The notes beneath the pieces are model-generated. The model made no database searches, was not told the DNA's origin, and was given only the letters and a program-made list of their open reading frames with translations. A DNA stretch of 64,000 nt, taken from NCBI GenBank assembly GCA_963708715.1, contig CAVPSU010000001.1, positions 1,178,001 through 1,242,000 on the forward strand, written 5' to 3'. This document shows, in pieces, positions 1 through 9,597 of this stretch. This stretch comes from DAIOEK01 sp963708715. Its GTDB lineage: Bacteria; Chloroflexota; Anaerolineae; Anaerolineales; Anaerolineaceae. The position numbers were made by a program, and so were the translations under genes. Position 1 is the first letter of the stretch, and each line of letters starts with the position of its first letter.

Positions 1-366
1 TTTCTCCCTATTAAATTTCTGGAAATCTTCGATTAATGCTGAATAAATTCTTTGAATCTTTGTTTGACTGCTCTGAAAAGATAAATTGTTTAAAATATCC
101 TCATTTTTATAATATACGTGGTTTTTGAGTATGACATAATCACGCTTTTTTGCTCGATTTAACAAAGATGAAATAACATGGAGAGGTATGCAAATTCCAA
201 ATCGGTCCTGTAAAGTTTTTTGAAGGTTATTAATGCTAATTACATCATCGGTCGATTCTCGTAAGCATTCGGCAACCAAAGGAATAAAGTTGTCTAAATA
301 TCCATTACGATTTGAATCGCAATTAACCTTTAAATACGCAAGGCTTACGATTAACGAATTTGGCAT
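1..366 (-). CDS. Partial hypothetical protein, N-terminal 122 residues
   Basis: An open frame reads leftward from the ATG at 366 to the window edge without a stop, so the C-terminus is missing. A GGGAG ribosome-binding site sits six bases before the ATG. The visible part begins MPNSLIVSLAYLKVN and is rich in Leu, Ile, Asn and Lys. Residues about 45-90 could form a small winged-helix-like domain (helical stretches followed by basic RAKKRDYV), but this is only a visual impression. I do not recognise the family. The region is more AT-rich than its neighbours, which fits an accessory or horizontally acquired gene. Confidence is good that it is coding and low for any function. Confidence 0.65.
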   Translation of the reverse strand, partial: MPNSLIVSLAYLKVNCDSNRNGYLDNFIPLVAECLRESTDDVISINNLQKTLQDRFGICIPLHVISSLLNRAKKRDYVILKNHVYYKNEDILNNLSFQSSQTKIQRIYSALIEDFQKFNREK

Positions 367-628
367 AATATCTCCCAGTTTTATTTAGCTTCATGACTTC
401 CCGAATGCCACCCTAAATGTCATTCTACACCTTCTTCATCCGCCACTTCCCGATCCATTGACAAAATTAACTGTGATCAAATCATACGAACCCATCTATA
501 TCAAAGGGATTTCCCCTCTCATGGATATACAACTCACAGTTAACAGTTTTCTTTAGGGAGCTCTTTTCTGTAAGCATTCGGATTCGGCTACCCATAAGAA
601 GTTTTTGACGGCATCTTTGATCTCTTCG

Positions 629-934
629 TTATTCGTAGTCCATCTCAAAATCAACCCCCCATTCAATTCTTTGCCAGGCTGCTCGATTTTCGGAAATCTG
701 CACGAATAGGGATAGTACTCCTTTCTTTTCATACCAGATAATTACCCAACCAAATTTCGAAGGATAGAAATATGCCTTGCTCATAGATCTTTCACGAGTG
801 CCCCACATTCCATATTCAGTGTATTTTGCATCAGTCATATTAAATACACTGCATGTCTCGGTGAAATGGATGTAAAGATCATCATCCATTTTGTGGTGAT
901 GTTTCTTTTCATGAAGCATGAACCATTTTTCCAT
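629..934 (-). CDS. Small hypothetical protein (101 aa)
   Basis: The start ATG at 934 is preceded by AGAGGA with four bases between, a convincing ribosome-binding site. The protein is acidic and aromatic-rich, with many Trp, Tyr and Phe, a KKHHHK patch near residues 10-15 and no signal peptide or membrane segment. No family is recognised. It stands alone between AT-rich intergenic DNA on both sides, with no co-directional partner closer than about 200 bases. Its composition suggests a cytosolic mixed alpha/beta protein, but that is a guess. Confidence 0.55.
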   Translation of the reverse strand: MEKWFMLHEKKHHHKMDDDLYIHFTETCSVFNMTDAKYTEYGMWGTRERSMSKAYFYPSKFGWVIIWYEKKGVLSLFVQISENRAAWQRIEWGVDFEMDYE

Positions 935-1087
935 CGAATCCTCTTTTTATATCTAATAATTGGATGGTTATTCTTTAGCATTGACACTAGCCATTAAATT
1001 CTTCTAATTCCCCGAACTCCTGGGGCAGTTTCGACCGAATCCCCTCCGCATCGAAATTCAAGCATACCTATGTGTCATGTTCACCAA

Positions 1088-1123
1088 CCCCGCATATCCA
1101 AGTCCTCCCCCGAATATGCGGGG
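1088..1123 (-). terminator. Hairpin downstream of the surface lipoprotein gene
   Basis: A 10-bp inverted repeat, CCCCGCATAT paired with ATATGCGGGG, encloses a 16-base loop about 20 bases past the lipoprotein stop. No T-run follows on the minus strand, so if it terminates transcription it is not a canonical intrinsic terminator. It may instead protect the mRNA 3' end. Confidence 0.4.
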
Positions 1124-1142
1124 AAGGATGCAAGGTGGGGAT

Positions 1143-2086
1143 CTACTTAATAATGATCGGCGTCTTGCTCGGGATCAGGACCGGCTGCAGGGTCAGCCCC
1201 GGTCTGATGAAGAACGCGCAGGCGCTCAAGCTAAGGTCGTTATACGAATTACTTCGCGTCAGTACCTTGCCGTTCGTACCGATCACAATGAACTGATACA
1301 ACACCGTCGCCTTGCTGAACTTGTCCGCTCCAATGATGGCGCTTGACTTCACCACCGACCGGTACAGACCATCCCCTTTCGGGTTCATCACCGAATACGA
1401 ATCCCATTTGGTCGAGTCCGAGGAGTTCTGGTCGAGCAGACGCAGATACAGCTCCACGTGCTTCACATTGGCTGTGTTCGACAACTGGACAGACACCTCC
1501 ACCGAATTAGGCTGGCAGCTTCCGTAGTAGAACGCGGAGGTGGAAAGCCCCGGGCTGAACGTCAGCTCTGCCGGAACCAGGGTGGGCGTGGCAGTTGCTG
1601 TAGCTGTGGGGGTGGGTGTTTCCGTGAATGTCGGAGTGTCTGTGATCACCGGAGTCGGGGTCACTGTCGCCGTGGGGGTGATCGTGTCGGTCGGCTCGCC
1701 GACGATAAAGGTCACCTCGTCGTATCCGCTCCAGGCATCCGCTCCGGTCTGGGCGCGCACCTTCAGCGTGTACTCACCTGCCGCGGGTGGCGACCAGATC
1801 CAGCGGAAGGTAGCCAGCTTGCCACCGCCCTCCGCGGGGGATAACGCCCAGTGGCGCGTCGTTCAGCGTCCATTCCAACTGACGGATGCCGGCTTCATCG
1901 GAACCGTGCGCCACAAATTCGTATGGCGCCAGCGGGATACTCATCCCGTCCAGCGGGGCGTCGATCCAGGCTTCTGGGGAGTCCACGCCCGGGAAGACGA
2001 ACGCCTGCCGGGAAGTTTTCGCGGCGTCGCACGCCGCCAACGCTGAATACCAGCAAAACCAGGGTGAGTAAACGGATCGTCTTCAT
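1143..2086 (-). pseudogene. Surface lipoprotein with Thr-Pro linker, frame broken twice
   Basis: The ATG at 2086 overlaps the stop of the upstream LysM gene as ATGA, which implies translational coupling. The first 14 codons give a signal peptide (MKTIRLLTLVLLVF). The frame must then shift for a lipobox, ALAAC, to follow directly. The shift is one extra base or the loss of two. A second one-base shift near 1836-1842, at a run of five G, joins the next 70 residues to the rest. The restored protein has a lipobox cysteine, a Big/Ig-like domain, a Thr-Pro-rich linker (TATVTPTPV type) and a C-terminal domain of about 140 residues with two Cys. It is probably an exported surface protein. The breaks may be genuine or read errors at the homopolymer. 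Confidence 0.65.
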
Positions 2087-5000
2087 GGCTGCCCTATCTG
2101 GTCGCTCATTTTGTCGGATGGATTGCGGAAGTCCCAACTGTCGGCACCGCCTTCCAGGCAGGGCACCCAGTCCCACGAACTGTCGGGGCTGTAACAGGCT
2201 TCCACCGCCTTCATATGTGAGATGCCGCCGAAGTAGAGCGGCTCATTGATCTCACCACCGATATTGAATAGTTGGGTCGAGATCACGATCGTCTCGCCCG
2301 GTTGCAGCCATGGAATCTCCAATTGCTGCGCCGGGTACAACTGTCCGGTGTTGCTGCCGTTTTCACCGTCGACGGACAGGTGGATGCGGTACTTGCCTTC
2401 GTCCGCCTGCTTAACCCCAATACTCTCGATGTTGACCTTGCGGGTGATCTGGATGGCGATCATTCCCGGACGGTTTCCACCTCCCGGCGCCGTGTGGACG
2501 ATGATCGCCGGGTCCAGGCAGACAGCGTCCTTGCCGTGGAAGTAGGCGCTGTACGGGTCGATGCAAGCCATTTGCGCAGCGACCGACCGCTCCTGTTTCA
2601 ACTCCTGTTGGATGGCTGCCGCCAGCTTCTCTTCGCACTTGGCGATCGCGCAGCCCTCCTCGATCACAGAGAAATCCAGACCGGTTTCCGATTTCTCGGC
2701 TTCGATGGCGCTCTTCACGAGCACCTTCGCCAGGTTTTTCGAGATCACCTCATCCGATTTGGGCGGGTTTTCCGGGATGCCGGTGTAATACTTGATCACC
2801 TTCTCCATGGTCCACTTGATGGCGCCGATGCACTTATCGTTGCCTCCGCACCAGGGTATCGTTTCGGCGATGGCTTTGGCTATCTCGGTCTTCCACAGGT
2901 CGTATGCCCACAGCATCTGGTCGTAGGCATCCTTGAATGTCTTCACCATTCCTTTCAACAGGCACCAGGCATCCCAGTTGCCGTCGCAGTCACTCTTTGA
3001 CATGGTGCCGTACGGCGGTGGGCAGATCTCCGTCCCGGGGGCGAAGGTGCCGGTGGGGTCTTCCTCCACGATCACGCATCCCCAGCGGTCGCCGAGCTCG
3101 AAGGTGGGCGGCACATACGTCTCACGCAGGATCACCACGCTGTAGATACTGTCATAGGGGGAAGCCAGCGGCGGCAGTTCGGATGGCAGCGGCGGTGTGT
3201 CGTGCCGTAATGCTACCGTGTTGGTGAATTTGGTGTACCCGCTGGTTTCCAGACGCGGCAGCACCCGGAAGTAAATTGTGAAGGCGGAATCAGGTGGAAC
3301 CTGCTCGTAAAACCAATCGGATCCGTAATTGTTTACCTCACTGCCGGCGCCCCATCCCATGTCTTCAGCCGGAGTGCCGTCAAAGAGCAGGTACTGCATA
3401 TGTTCGGTGAATGTGCCCTCGCTGCCGTGGACATATTCTTTTCCATCATAGTAGTAACAGCCGGCATAGATCGGCTTTGAGCCCATGTTCCAGTAGTCAT
3501 CATTCGGGAAGGGGGACGCTGAAACCTCGATGCAAACATCGTCCGCCTCCGAAAGGGTGCTGGCGATCCACTTGAACTCATACACCTGCTCGTTCACCGG
3601 TTTCTGATCCGAGAAGTTGGTACCGGTGACCCATTCGCCGATGCCGTTGAGACACATGCCTTCGCCTTCCTGCGAACAGACCAGCAAGACCGAGCGATGG
3701 ACTGCCCCCTTGTAATTGCCGACGAACTTCAACTCGCTGCCGATCCAGCCCCACACCTCCATTGACAGGTCGAAGTCGGCCGCGGTGAAGGTGGGCATCT
3801 TCTCTGACAGGTAATCGTACAGGTTCAGCTTTACCCCGCTTTTCGGCTGGAACATGCGGTGATCTTCCGGCACGCGGAAGGATCGGGCGTCGTTGATGGA
3901 CAGGTAAAAGTACGCCAGATCCATCTGATAGGGCAGGATCAGGTCGCCCTCCTCCAGGCGTATGCCACCCTGTGCGCCGAGACCGCGCTGGCTGCCCTGG
4001 CAGTCGTTGGCGATCAGGTCCAGCGTGACCGGGGCAGACATCGTCTCACCGGCGGCGTTGAAGGCGGAAACTGTATACGTCACCAACCCGAATTGCTTTG
4101 GCAGCTTGTATCCGTATTCGTACTCCCAGGTGAGGAAGGTAGTGACCGGTGGCAGAGTCGCGATCCGTTTGAATGATCCGCCATCCTGTGAACGATACAG
4201 GAAGAAGCCGTCTTCGTTTTTGGTCTTGTCGACGGTTGGGTCGGAAGAATCGTTGAAAACAGGGGAGTTAAAATTCAAGGTGACATCGCATCCGCTGAAC
4301 TTGGGGAAGATCACCGGTTCAATGGGTAGCGAATCAGGTTTGCTGTTGGTTTTTTCGTCCAGCCAGAACTGGATATCTTGCAGGGATGGGAGTTGGAAGC
4401 CGCCTTTCGGGGTATCTTCTTCACCCGGTGGTGGTGGGGGATTCCCGTCCTCCTCTTCGGGTGGGGGGATCTGGGCGTCATCCGAAGGCGGCAGGGCTGC
4501 ATCCATGCCGGTGAAACCCTGGATGATCTTGGGGTTGGTCACAGGGGCGGGTGGTGCGGGCAGGTCAATGGACGTATCCACAGGCAACACCATAGCGGGG
4601 TCGCTGATGTCCGGATTGGCTTCAGCCAGCGCGGTAGGCTCGATCCCTTCGGCGGCGGCGATGTCTGCCAGGGTATCCCCCTCCTTGGTGAGGTAAGGGG
4701 TGACCATCGTGACAGCGTCCGCCACATGGATCAGAATGGGGTCAGAAACGCCTGTCCCGCCTTCAGTGTTGGCTGCCTTGGCCACCAGCAAAAACGCTCC
4801 GGTTGCGCCGGGCTGCCATTTCCAGGCCTGCGTTAATTCAGGCTGACCCCATCCATCAGGGGCGTTGACCTTTTCATAGAGCTGCCCGTTAATGTATAGC
4901 TCAATGGACGAGATCGTCCCGCCACCGATTGCCTTGGCAGCCACCGGGATGGACGAGTTCATCGGCCAACCGGCAGGTGCATCCTGTGCATAGAGCTGCA

Positions 5001-5142
5001 CATGCACCGGCGTGGAACCGGATTGGAGTTGGTTTTCGATAGGGGGAACTTGCAGAAGGAAGTAGGCGCCAACGCCCAGGGTAACGACACAAAGCCCGAC
5101 CAATACCGCCAAGACAACAATGGTCACTGTCTGGTATTTCAT
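2083..5142 (-). CDS. Membrane-anchored LysM / fibronectin-like surface protein
   Basis: I chose the ATG at 5142 over an in-frame ATG 27 bases upstream because GGAGGGG lies just before it. The roughly 1019-residue protein has an N-terminal membrane anchor (residues about 5-30). It then has an Ig-like segment, a LysM-like module (about 150-195, YLTKEGDTLADIAAAEGI), a Pro/Glu-rich linker and a fibronectin-III-like domain (about 300-380). A long Cys-containing C-terminal region follows that I cannot assign. LysM suggests binding to peptidoglycan or another glycan at the cell surface. It is coupled to the lipoprotein gene downstream by an ATGA overlap, so the two are likely made together as an envelope pair. 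The function is unknown. Confidence 0.8.
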   Translation of the reverse strand: MKYQTVTIVVLAVLVGLCVVTLGVGAYFLLQVPPIENQLQSGSTPVHVQLYAQDAPAGWPMNSSIPVAAKAIGGGTISSIELYINGQLYEKVNAPDGWGQPELTQAWKWQPGATGAFLLVAKAANTEGGTGVSDPILIHVADAVTMVTPYLTKEGDTLADIAAAEGIEPTALAEANPDISDPAMVLPVDTSIDLPAPPAPVTNPKIIQGFTGMDAALPPSDDAQIPPPEEEDGNPPPPPGEEDTPKGGFQLPSLQDIQFWLDEKTNSKPDSLPIEPVIFPKFSGCDVTLNFNSPVFNDSSDPTVDKTKNEDGFFLYRSQDGGSFKRIATLPPVTTFLTWEYEYGYKLPKQFGLVTYTVSAFNAAGETMSAPVTLDLIANDCQGSQRGLGAQGGIRLEEGDLILPYQMDLAYFYLSINDARSFRVPEDHRMFQPKSGVKLNLYDYLSEKMPTFTAADFDLSMEVWGWIGSELKFVGNYKGAVHRSVLLVCSQEGEGMCLNGIGEWVTGTNFSDQKPVNEQVYEFKWIASTLSEADDVCIEVSASPFPNDDYWNMGSKPIYAGCYYYDGKEYVHGSEGTFTEHMQYLLFDGTPAEDMGWGAGSEVNNYGSDWFYEQVPPDSAFTIYFRVLPRLETSGYTKFTNTVALRHDTPPLPSELPPLASPYDSIYSVVILRETYVPPTFELGDRWGCVIVEEDPTGTFAPGTEICPPPYGTMSKSDCDGNWDAWCLLKGMVKTFKDAYDQMLWAYDLWKTEIAKAIAETIPWCGGNDKCIGAIKWTMEKVIKYYTGIPENPPKSDEVISKNLAKVLVKSAIEAEKSETGLDFSVIEEGCAIAKCEEKLAAAIQQELKQERSVAAQMACIDPYSAYFHGKDAVCLDPAIIVHTAPGGGNRPGMIAIQITRKVNIESIGVKQADEGKYRIHLSVDGENGSNTGQLYPAQQLEIPWLQPGETIVISTQLFNIGGEINEPLYFGGISHMKAVEACYSPDSSWDWVPCLEGGADSWDFRNPSDKMSDQIGQP

Positions 5143-5180
5143 AACCCCTCCAGATCGGACACATCTCAATTAATATAATC

Positions 5181-5209
5181 AGTATATTGCGTGGAGGGAC
5201 AGAATACAA
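5181..5209 (-). promoter_or_regulatory. Putative promoter of the LysM surface-protein gene
   Basis: Reading the minus strand, TTGTAT (-35) and TATACT (-10) are separated by 17 bases, about 40 bases upstream of the chosen ATG at 5142. The -10 matches the sigma-70 consensus at five of six bases, while the -35 is weaker. Confidence 0.4.
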
Positions 5210-5234
5210 TCATGGGATTTGAAGCGGGTTAGAA

Positions 5235-5771
5235 TCAGCTTGTCGCCATCTCGCGCAATTTGCAGACTGTATTCCAATTGCGGTCGGTTATTGGCACACC
5301 GAGGCACTTTTCGCAACTGGCAGCCAGCTTTGATCTACCCACTCCCTCTGGCGCATGGAGGTAAAATACTCTTCCGATCAGGCAGTACTCTTCAGACCCA
5401 ATCTTCAACTGGTCCAGTTTCGCAAAATCCGGTTGAGTGGGTACGGCTGCCAGAAATCCAAGGTGCAAATGACCGGGATCGGTTTCAGCGTCCGGGAAGG
5501 GATTAGCAGCCATCGCATTCTTGAGTTCCACCGGGGTTAATAAGAGAACCTGCGGGGTAAATCCGCGCTGGCGGTTTATTTTATTTCGAATTCTTTCCGT
5601 TAGCTGTGAAATGTTCTCGTCTGCCATGCTGAAAACAGCATTTCCGCTCTGGATATGCGTCTTCACACCTTGAGCGCCCAACTCTTCGAGGATCGCTACC
5701 AGATCTTTCATCGACAGAATACTGTTCCCGCCGACATTGATACCACGGAACAGTGCAATATAGGTTTTCAT
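5235..5771 (-). CDS. DUF1697 family protein
   Basis: The N-terminal signature MKTYIALFRGINVGG and the downstream IQSGNAVF are typical of DUF1697, a small cytosolic alpha/beta family of unknown biochemical role. I start it at the ATG at 5771, which has AGGGTG just upstream, rather than at an ATG 63 bases earlier that would run into the VOC gene. The length of about 178 residues is normal for the family. It begins two bases after the stop of the VOC-family gene, so the two are probably cotranscribed and translationally coupled. Nothing in the sequence suggests a substrate. Confidence 0.85.
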   Translation of the reverse strand: MKTYIALFRGINVGGNSILSMKDLVAILEELGAQGVKTHIQSGNAVFSMADENISQLTERIRNKINRQRGFTPQVLLLTPVELKNAMAANPFPDAETDPGHLHLGFLAAVPTQPDFAKLDQLKIGSEEYCLIGRVFYLHAPEGVGRSKLAASCEKCLGVPITDRNWNTVCKLREMATS

Positions 5772-5773
5772 GG

Positions 5774-6202
5774 TCACCCTGCCCCAACACGTTTCGCAAT
5801 CGGATGGTCTGTATTCAACTGAAGCAGATCCCACAGGTTGCCATACAGATCTTCGAATACCGTCACCAGCCCGTAATCGGCTTGCTTGGGTTCTCGAACG
5901 ATCTTTATTCCCTGCGCCAGCAGGTTGTTGTAGTCCCGCCAGAAATCGTCCGTGTTCAGAAACAGGAATACCCGTCCACCGGTCTGGTTTCCGATAAAAG
6001 GTTCCTGCTCCGGTTTGGATGCCCTCGCCAGAAGAAGGGTTGTTCCGGCAGAACCCGGTGGTGCGATGACGACCCAGCGCTTATCCTGTTCCGGCTGATA
6101 GGTGTCCTCGATCAGTACGAAGTTGAGTTTGTTGATATAAAAATCCAGCGCTTCATCGTAATCCTTTACGACCAGCGCAATGTGCACTATGGATTGTTTC
6201 AT
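5774..6202 (-). CDS. VOC family (glyoxalase/bleomycin-resistance fold) protein
   Basis: The protein is 142 residues, one or two vicinal-oxygen-chelate modules. It starts IVHIALVVKDYDEALDFYI, the usual beta-alpha-beta opening with a metal-ligand His. It ends with GLVTVFEDLYGNLWDLLQ, where the conserved D-xx-GN-W-L pattern normally supplies the last ligand region. Family members include glyoxalases, dioxygenases and drug-binding proteins, and the sequence alone does not say which this is. It is the first gene of a tight two-gene unit with the DUF1697 protein. Confidence 0.85.
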   Translation of the reverse strand: MKQSIVHIALVVKDYDEALDFYINKLNFVLIEDTYQPEQDKRWVVIAPPGSAGTTLLLARASKPEQEPFIGNQTGGRVFLFLNTDDFWRDYNNLLAQGIKIVREPKQADYGLVTVFEDLYGNLWDLLQLNTDHPIAKRVGAG

Positions 6203-6290
6203 TCGTTTTCCCTCTAATTATGGGATAGGGTCATCCTGATAACCCTGAACTGGCGAGCCGGACCCTTTAACAGGTTTATCCGCCTTGGTT

Positions 6291-7016
6291 CTAGGTCATT
6301 TTTGATATAAATACAATACCGGTGACCACATCGAGGGTGTTTACCAGAATATGAACGATGATCCCGATGTAAATATTCTTCCTCTGCACGGTGTAGATCA
6401 ATGGCAGTAAGCCAATGGTCCTTGTTAAGAACATCCAGGGTGTAAAGGTGTGATAAATGGCAAACAGAAAACTGTGCAATACTGGCGCAAACCTTCCCGA
6501 CATTCTTGGTAATAAGTATCCCCGAAAATACAGCTCTTCCACCACAGGCGCGATCACCGCCATGAACACGAAAAACAATGCATAGGTCAACATCAATGTG
6601 GCTTTGGAATATCCGCCATTCAATCCAAAATCAAGCCCGGGCAGCCAGGGGAATATCTTTTCCTGCAACGTTGAATCAACAGGTTTCATCAGGGTAAAAA
6701 TGATCCCGGTTGCAACAAATACGATCGCAACCCAAATCAAGGTCTGCCACCAAGGGATCGCTTTCCGGTAGCTCACAATTCCATCCAGCGTATACCTTCC
6801 GGTTTTTTTCTTCCCCTGGTAAAGCAGGTATCCCAATTCAATGGGAATAAGGATCAATGCTCCGGCAAGGACAAGCGCGAAGATGGAAGGGTAGCCCATT
6901 TTTAAGGCAAGCGGGCGGACCAGGAAATAAAAGCTCCCAGTCAATATTCCGGGCAGAACATGCAAGATAATCGTGTGAAGGAGCGTATGGTTTTCAATTT
7001 GAGTGTGGTTTGTCAC
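6291..7016 (-). CDS. CPBP family intramembrane glutamic endopeptidase
   Basis: A polytopic membrane protein with the CPBP (Abi) protease signature. It has the pair EE at residues 160-161 with R165 (EELYFRGYLLP), H189 in AIYH, and H222 with N226 near the C-terminus. These are the residues that form the intramembrane glutamic protease active site in Rce1-like enzymes. I favour the GTG at 7016, which has GAGG seven bases upstream and gives a normal 241-residue length. The frame stays open to an ATG at 7178, which would add an atypical basic extension. Family roles include prenyl-protein processing, bacteriocin immunity and envelope stress, and the role here is unknown. Confidence 0.82.
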   Translation of the reverse strand: MTNHTQIENHTLLHTIILHVLPGILTGSFYFLVRPLALKMGYPSIFALVLAGALILIPIELGYLLYQGKKKTGRYTLDGIVSYRKAIPWWQTLIWVAIVFVATGIIFTLMKPVDSTLQEKIFPWLPGLDFGLNGGYSKATLMLTYALFFVFMAVIAPVVEELYFRGYLLPRMSGRFAPVLHSFLFAIYHTFTPWMFLTRTIGLLPLIYTVQRKNIYIGIIVHILVNTLDVVTGIVFISKMT

Positions 7017-7288
7017 TTTACGTCCTCGGCTTGGAGACAATTTTTCCGTTACTACTGCTGTGATGATTATACTGAATAGCGTGAAATTCCTTTTGGGATT
7101 TCCCTGGTAGATCCGTTCTCCAAATTTCGGTATACCAACCATGATGTGACCCAAAACCTTTTTTAGCGAAAGGTCCATTATCGTAATTCCGGCAGTGCAC
7201 GTTCTACAACTTCACTCAGAACTCTTGGACCAACCGCGTTATTAATCCAGATCGGTATCAGCAAGAGATGATTGAAAGAGGGAAATGT

Positions 7289-7777
7289 GTGTATACCTGG
7301 TTCGTTTATTTACATGAAATAGGTGTCTTTGGATTTCTCCAGGCGTATAATGTCGCGGTCGGTGTAGCATTCGAGCTCCGCCGGGAACGAAACCCGGAAA
7401 AGGTAGGCACGCTTTTGAGCTTATCGGGAAACTCAACCGGATTTCTAAATGGTTCGATCATAGTCCTGCTTTTATCCGAAATCATCGGCGGGGTTATGGG
7501 ACACTGGTGGGGAAAAGGTTGGATCTAGTTATCCATTGGATTGCTTCTCGTGATTTCCGGGTATATGTCAGTCGCTGTAACGGGATATTACCACCAGGTT
7601 CGCAAAGAAATTGGAGTGAAATATATGGAGAAATTTAAACCATTCCCTCCTGTTGAACCCGCCAGCGCCGAGGTGATCGATGCGCTTCTGAATCAGTCCC
7701 GACCGGTTGTGCTCACCATAATTGGTCTTGGCGGTCTGGCGTTCACCACCTGGTTAATGATATTCAGACCCTTCTAA
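7289..7777 (+). pseudogene. Small integral membrane protein interrupted by in-frame TAG
   Basis: Two stretches in one frame are separated only by a TAG at 7526-7528, within GWGKGWI-stop-LSIGLLL. Together they encode about 162 residues with four hydrophobic segments: an N-terminal FVYLHEIGVFGFLQ, LLLSEIIGGVMG, LSIGLLLVISGYMSV and a C-terminal LTIIGLGGLAFTTWLMIF. The layout resembles DUF2269-like predicted membrane proteins, but I am not certain. The GTG at 7289 has AGAGGG six bases upstream and is my preferred start; an ATG at 7268 is the alternative. The stop could be a TGG-to-TAG mutation or an error. Confidence 0.6.
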
Positions 7778-7905
7778 GACCCGAACGGATTACTATTTTT
7801 CTATGTAATGGGACGAATAGGCGTTTTATACATGGTCAGGATGGCCGTATGGCCGGATATGTCAGCAGGTTGATGCCAGAGTATTTGCTGTCAGGATTCT
7901 ACTAA

Positions 7906-8943
7906 TCACGCACCTTCAAAGCCGTCCAGTACATTGGCAGCGTTGATACCCAATTCCTTTGTGGCATACCCACCCTCAAGAATGAAGACCGTAGGCAGAC
8001 CGAGCTTTTTCACCCGCTCTCCCAGTTTGAAGAAATCATCCGATAACAGGCCAAACTTGCCGATCGGATCACCTGCAAATGTATCCAACCCGAGGGAAAC
8101 GACCAGCGCATCAGCGCGATGCTGCTCCACCCGTGTGCAGGCCATCTCCAACGCAGTGAACCATGTCACAGATGGGGTGCCAGCAGGAAGAGGCAGGTTC
8201 AAATTAAAACCCACACCCTCGCCTTCTCCCGTTTCATCGGCATAGCCCAGGTAAAATGGGAACTCCATACGAGGATCACCATGAATACTGACATATAGCA
8301 CATCCGAACGATCGTAAAAAATACTTTGCGTCCCATTCCCGTGGTGATAATCTACATCCAGAACGGCCACCCGGTCACACCCGTCGCCTCGCAAAGCCTG
8401 CGCTGCAACCGCCGCATTATTCAGGAAGCAGTATCCGCCCATGAAGTCAGCCCCGGCATGATGCCCCGGCGGACGGGTCGCACAAAACACACTTTTTTCT
8501 CCTGCGCTAATCAGACCTGCAGCACTGACTGCGGCATCCGCGCCAACCTTGACGGCAGTCCAGGTCCCAGCCACCATGGGTGTGCCGTTGTCCATCGAAT
8601 ACAGACCAAGGCGGGCGATGAAATCAGCCGGTTCGAGGTCGCTGCGCAACGTCCGCACTGGCCAGACCGATGGGAAAGGTTGGACTTCTCCGTTCGCAGG
8701 ATCGATGGCAACCCATTGATCCCAGGCGGCTGCCAGGAAAGCAAGGTATCTTTCGGAATGCACTTTTTTCAATACAGCGGCGCTATCCAGTGTTGGTTCG
8801 ATGAGTGTGTGTCCGCGCGCAGTTACTTCATTGATAACGTAGTCAGCCCGCGCAGGCGTCTCAAAGCAGGGAACCAGTTTTCCCCGGAAGAATTCCTGTT
8901 CAGGGGAGTGGTGTTTATGGAGGGGGGAGTGGATGGTGATCAT
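7906..8943 (-). CDS. Histone deacetylase family protein, probable acetylpolyamine amidohydrolase
   Basis: About 345 residues of the zinc-dependent HDAC/arginase-like amidohydrolase fold. Seen in the sequence are RPPGHH at residues 157-162 and the zinc-ligand block LDVDYHHGNGT at about 195-205. A later LGLDTFAGDP holds another ligand Asp, and EGGY lies near the C-terminus. The opening (MITIHSPLHKHH) and overall length match bacterial acetylpolyamine amidohydrolases, which remove acetyl groups from N-acetylated polyamines. Other acyl-amides are possible substrates. The start at 8943 fits the family better than an ATG nine codons upstream. It is monocistronic. Confidence 0.88.
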   Translation of the reverse strand: MITIHSPLHKHHSPEQEFFRGKLVPCFETPARADYVINEVTARGHTLIEPTLDSAAVLKKVHSERYLAFLAAAWDQWVAIDPANGEVQPFPSVWPVRTLRSDLEPADFIARLGLYSMDNGTPMVAGTWTAVKVGADAAVSAAGLISAGEKSVFCATRPPGHHAGADFMGGYCFLNNAAVAAQALRGDGCDRVAVLDVDYHHGNGTQSIFYDRSDVLYVSIHGDPRMEFPFYLGYADETGEGEGVGFNLNLPLPAGTPSVTWFTALEMACTRVEQHRADALVVSLGLDTFAGDPIGKFGLLSDDFFKLGERVKKLGLPTVFILEGGYATKELGINAANVLDGFEGA

Positions 8944-9043
8944 GGATAAATTATATCCCCGACAGTACACGGACTACTCGGATGGATTGACAGTAAACCG
9001 GGTTTTGTAAAATCCGTCTATATTTGATTACCATTAGCCGATC

Positions 9044-9415
9044 TCAGACATGCTGGTCCAGCAGGACTGGGTTTCCGTCCGGGTCAATGACCATAAAGCT
9101 GGCCGGGCCAGTTGTGGTGAGATCCGCCTCGCTAGCGAATTCCATTCCTTTTGCTTTTAATTACTTTTGAAGATCCCGGATATCGGTATAAGTGTTCAAT
9201 TTCCCGGCATTTTGATCCCAACCTGGATTGAAAGTCAGGATATTCTTTTCGAACATCCCCTGGAATAAGCCGATAATCGCATCGCCGTTCTTCAGAATCA
9301 ACCAATTCTGTGATTGGTCGCCTCCAAAAACTTGAAATCCAAGTTTTTGATAGAAGATTTTTGACGCTTCAATATTTTTTACCGCCAGGCTGATAGAAAA
9401 GGCTCCAAGATCCAT
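9044..9415 (-). pseudogene. VOC family protein interrupted by in-frame TAA
   Basis: An excellent AGGAGG five bases before the ATG at 9415 starts a VOC-type protein (LGAFSISLAVKNIEASKIFY). A TAA at 9161-9163 stops the frame after about 84 codons. The same frame then continues for another 38 residues with the normal VOC ending (FMVIDPDGNPVLLDQHV) to a TGA at 9044. No frameshift is needed. The single nonsense change, a sense codon to TAA after RDLQK, is the only defect, so it is a recent inactivation or a base-call error. Confidence 0.75.
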
Positions 9416-9521
9416 GGTTTCCTCCTGATCTGATTTATATATTAATGACATTGTACGATGTTGAAAACTAATCACGATTTAGTCATACAACCGATATTTT
9501 GATAATAATGGATTATGTATA

Positions 9522-9557
9522 CAAAAATAACAGTGCCAATGGGTAACCATCGGCACT
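9522..9557 (-). terminator. Terminator of the xylose operon
   Basis: On the minus strand a stem built from AGTGCCGATGG and CCATTGGCACT (one mismatch, four-base loop) is followed by a T-rich tract. It lies 40 bases beyond the xylulokinase stop, where the end of the xyl transcript is expected. Confidence 0.7.
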
Positions 9558-9597
9558 TTGTAATTCAAAGAATTACGATCTGAATCCCAAATTGATT

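Noticed and set aside
1540..2046. A plus-strand frame rich in Val and Gly opposite the lipoprotein gene.
   Set aside because: It is the mirror image of the Thr-Pro linker codons on the minus strand and has no ribosome-binding site.
7289..9415. Stop-codon recoding (for example TAG or TGA as sense) to explain the interrupted genes.
   Set aside because: All three stop codons interrupt genes in the window, and intact genes use all three as normal terminators.
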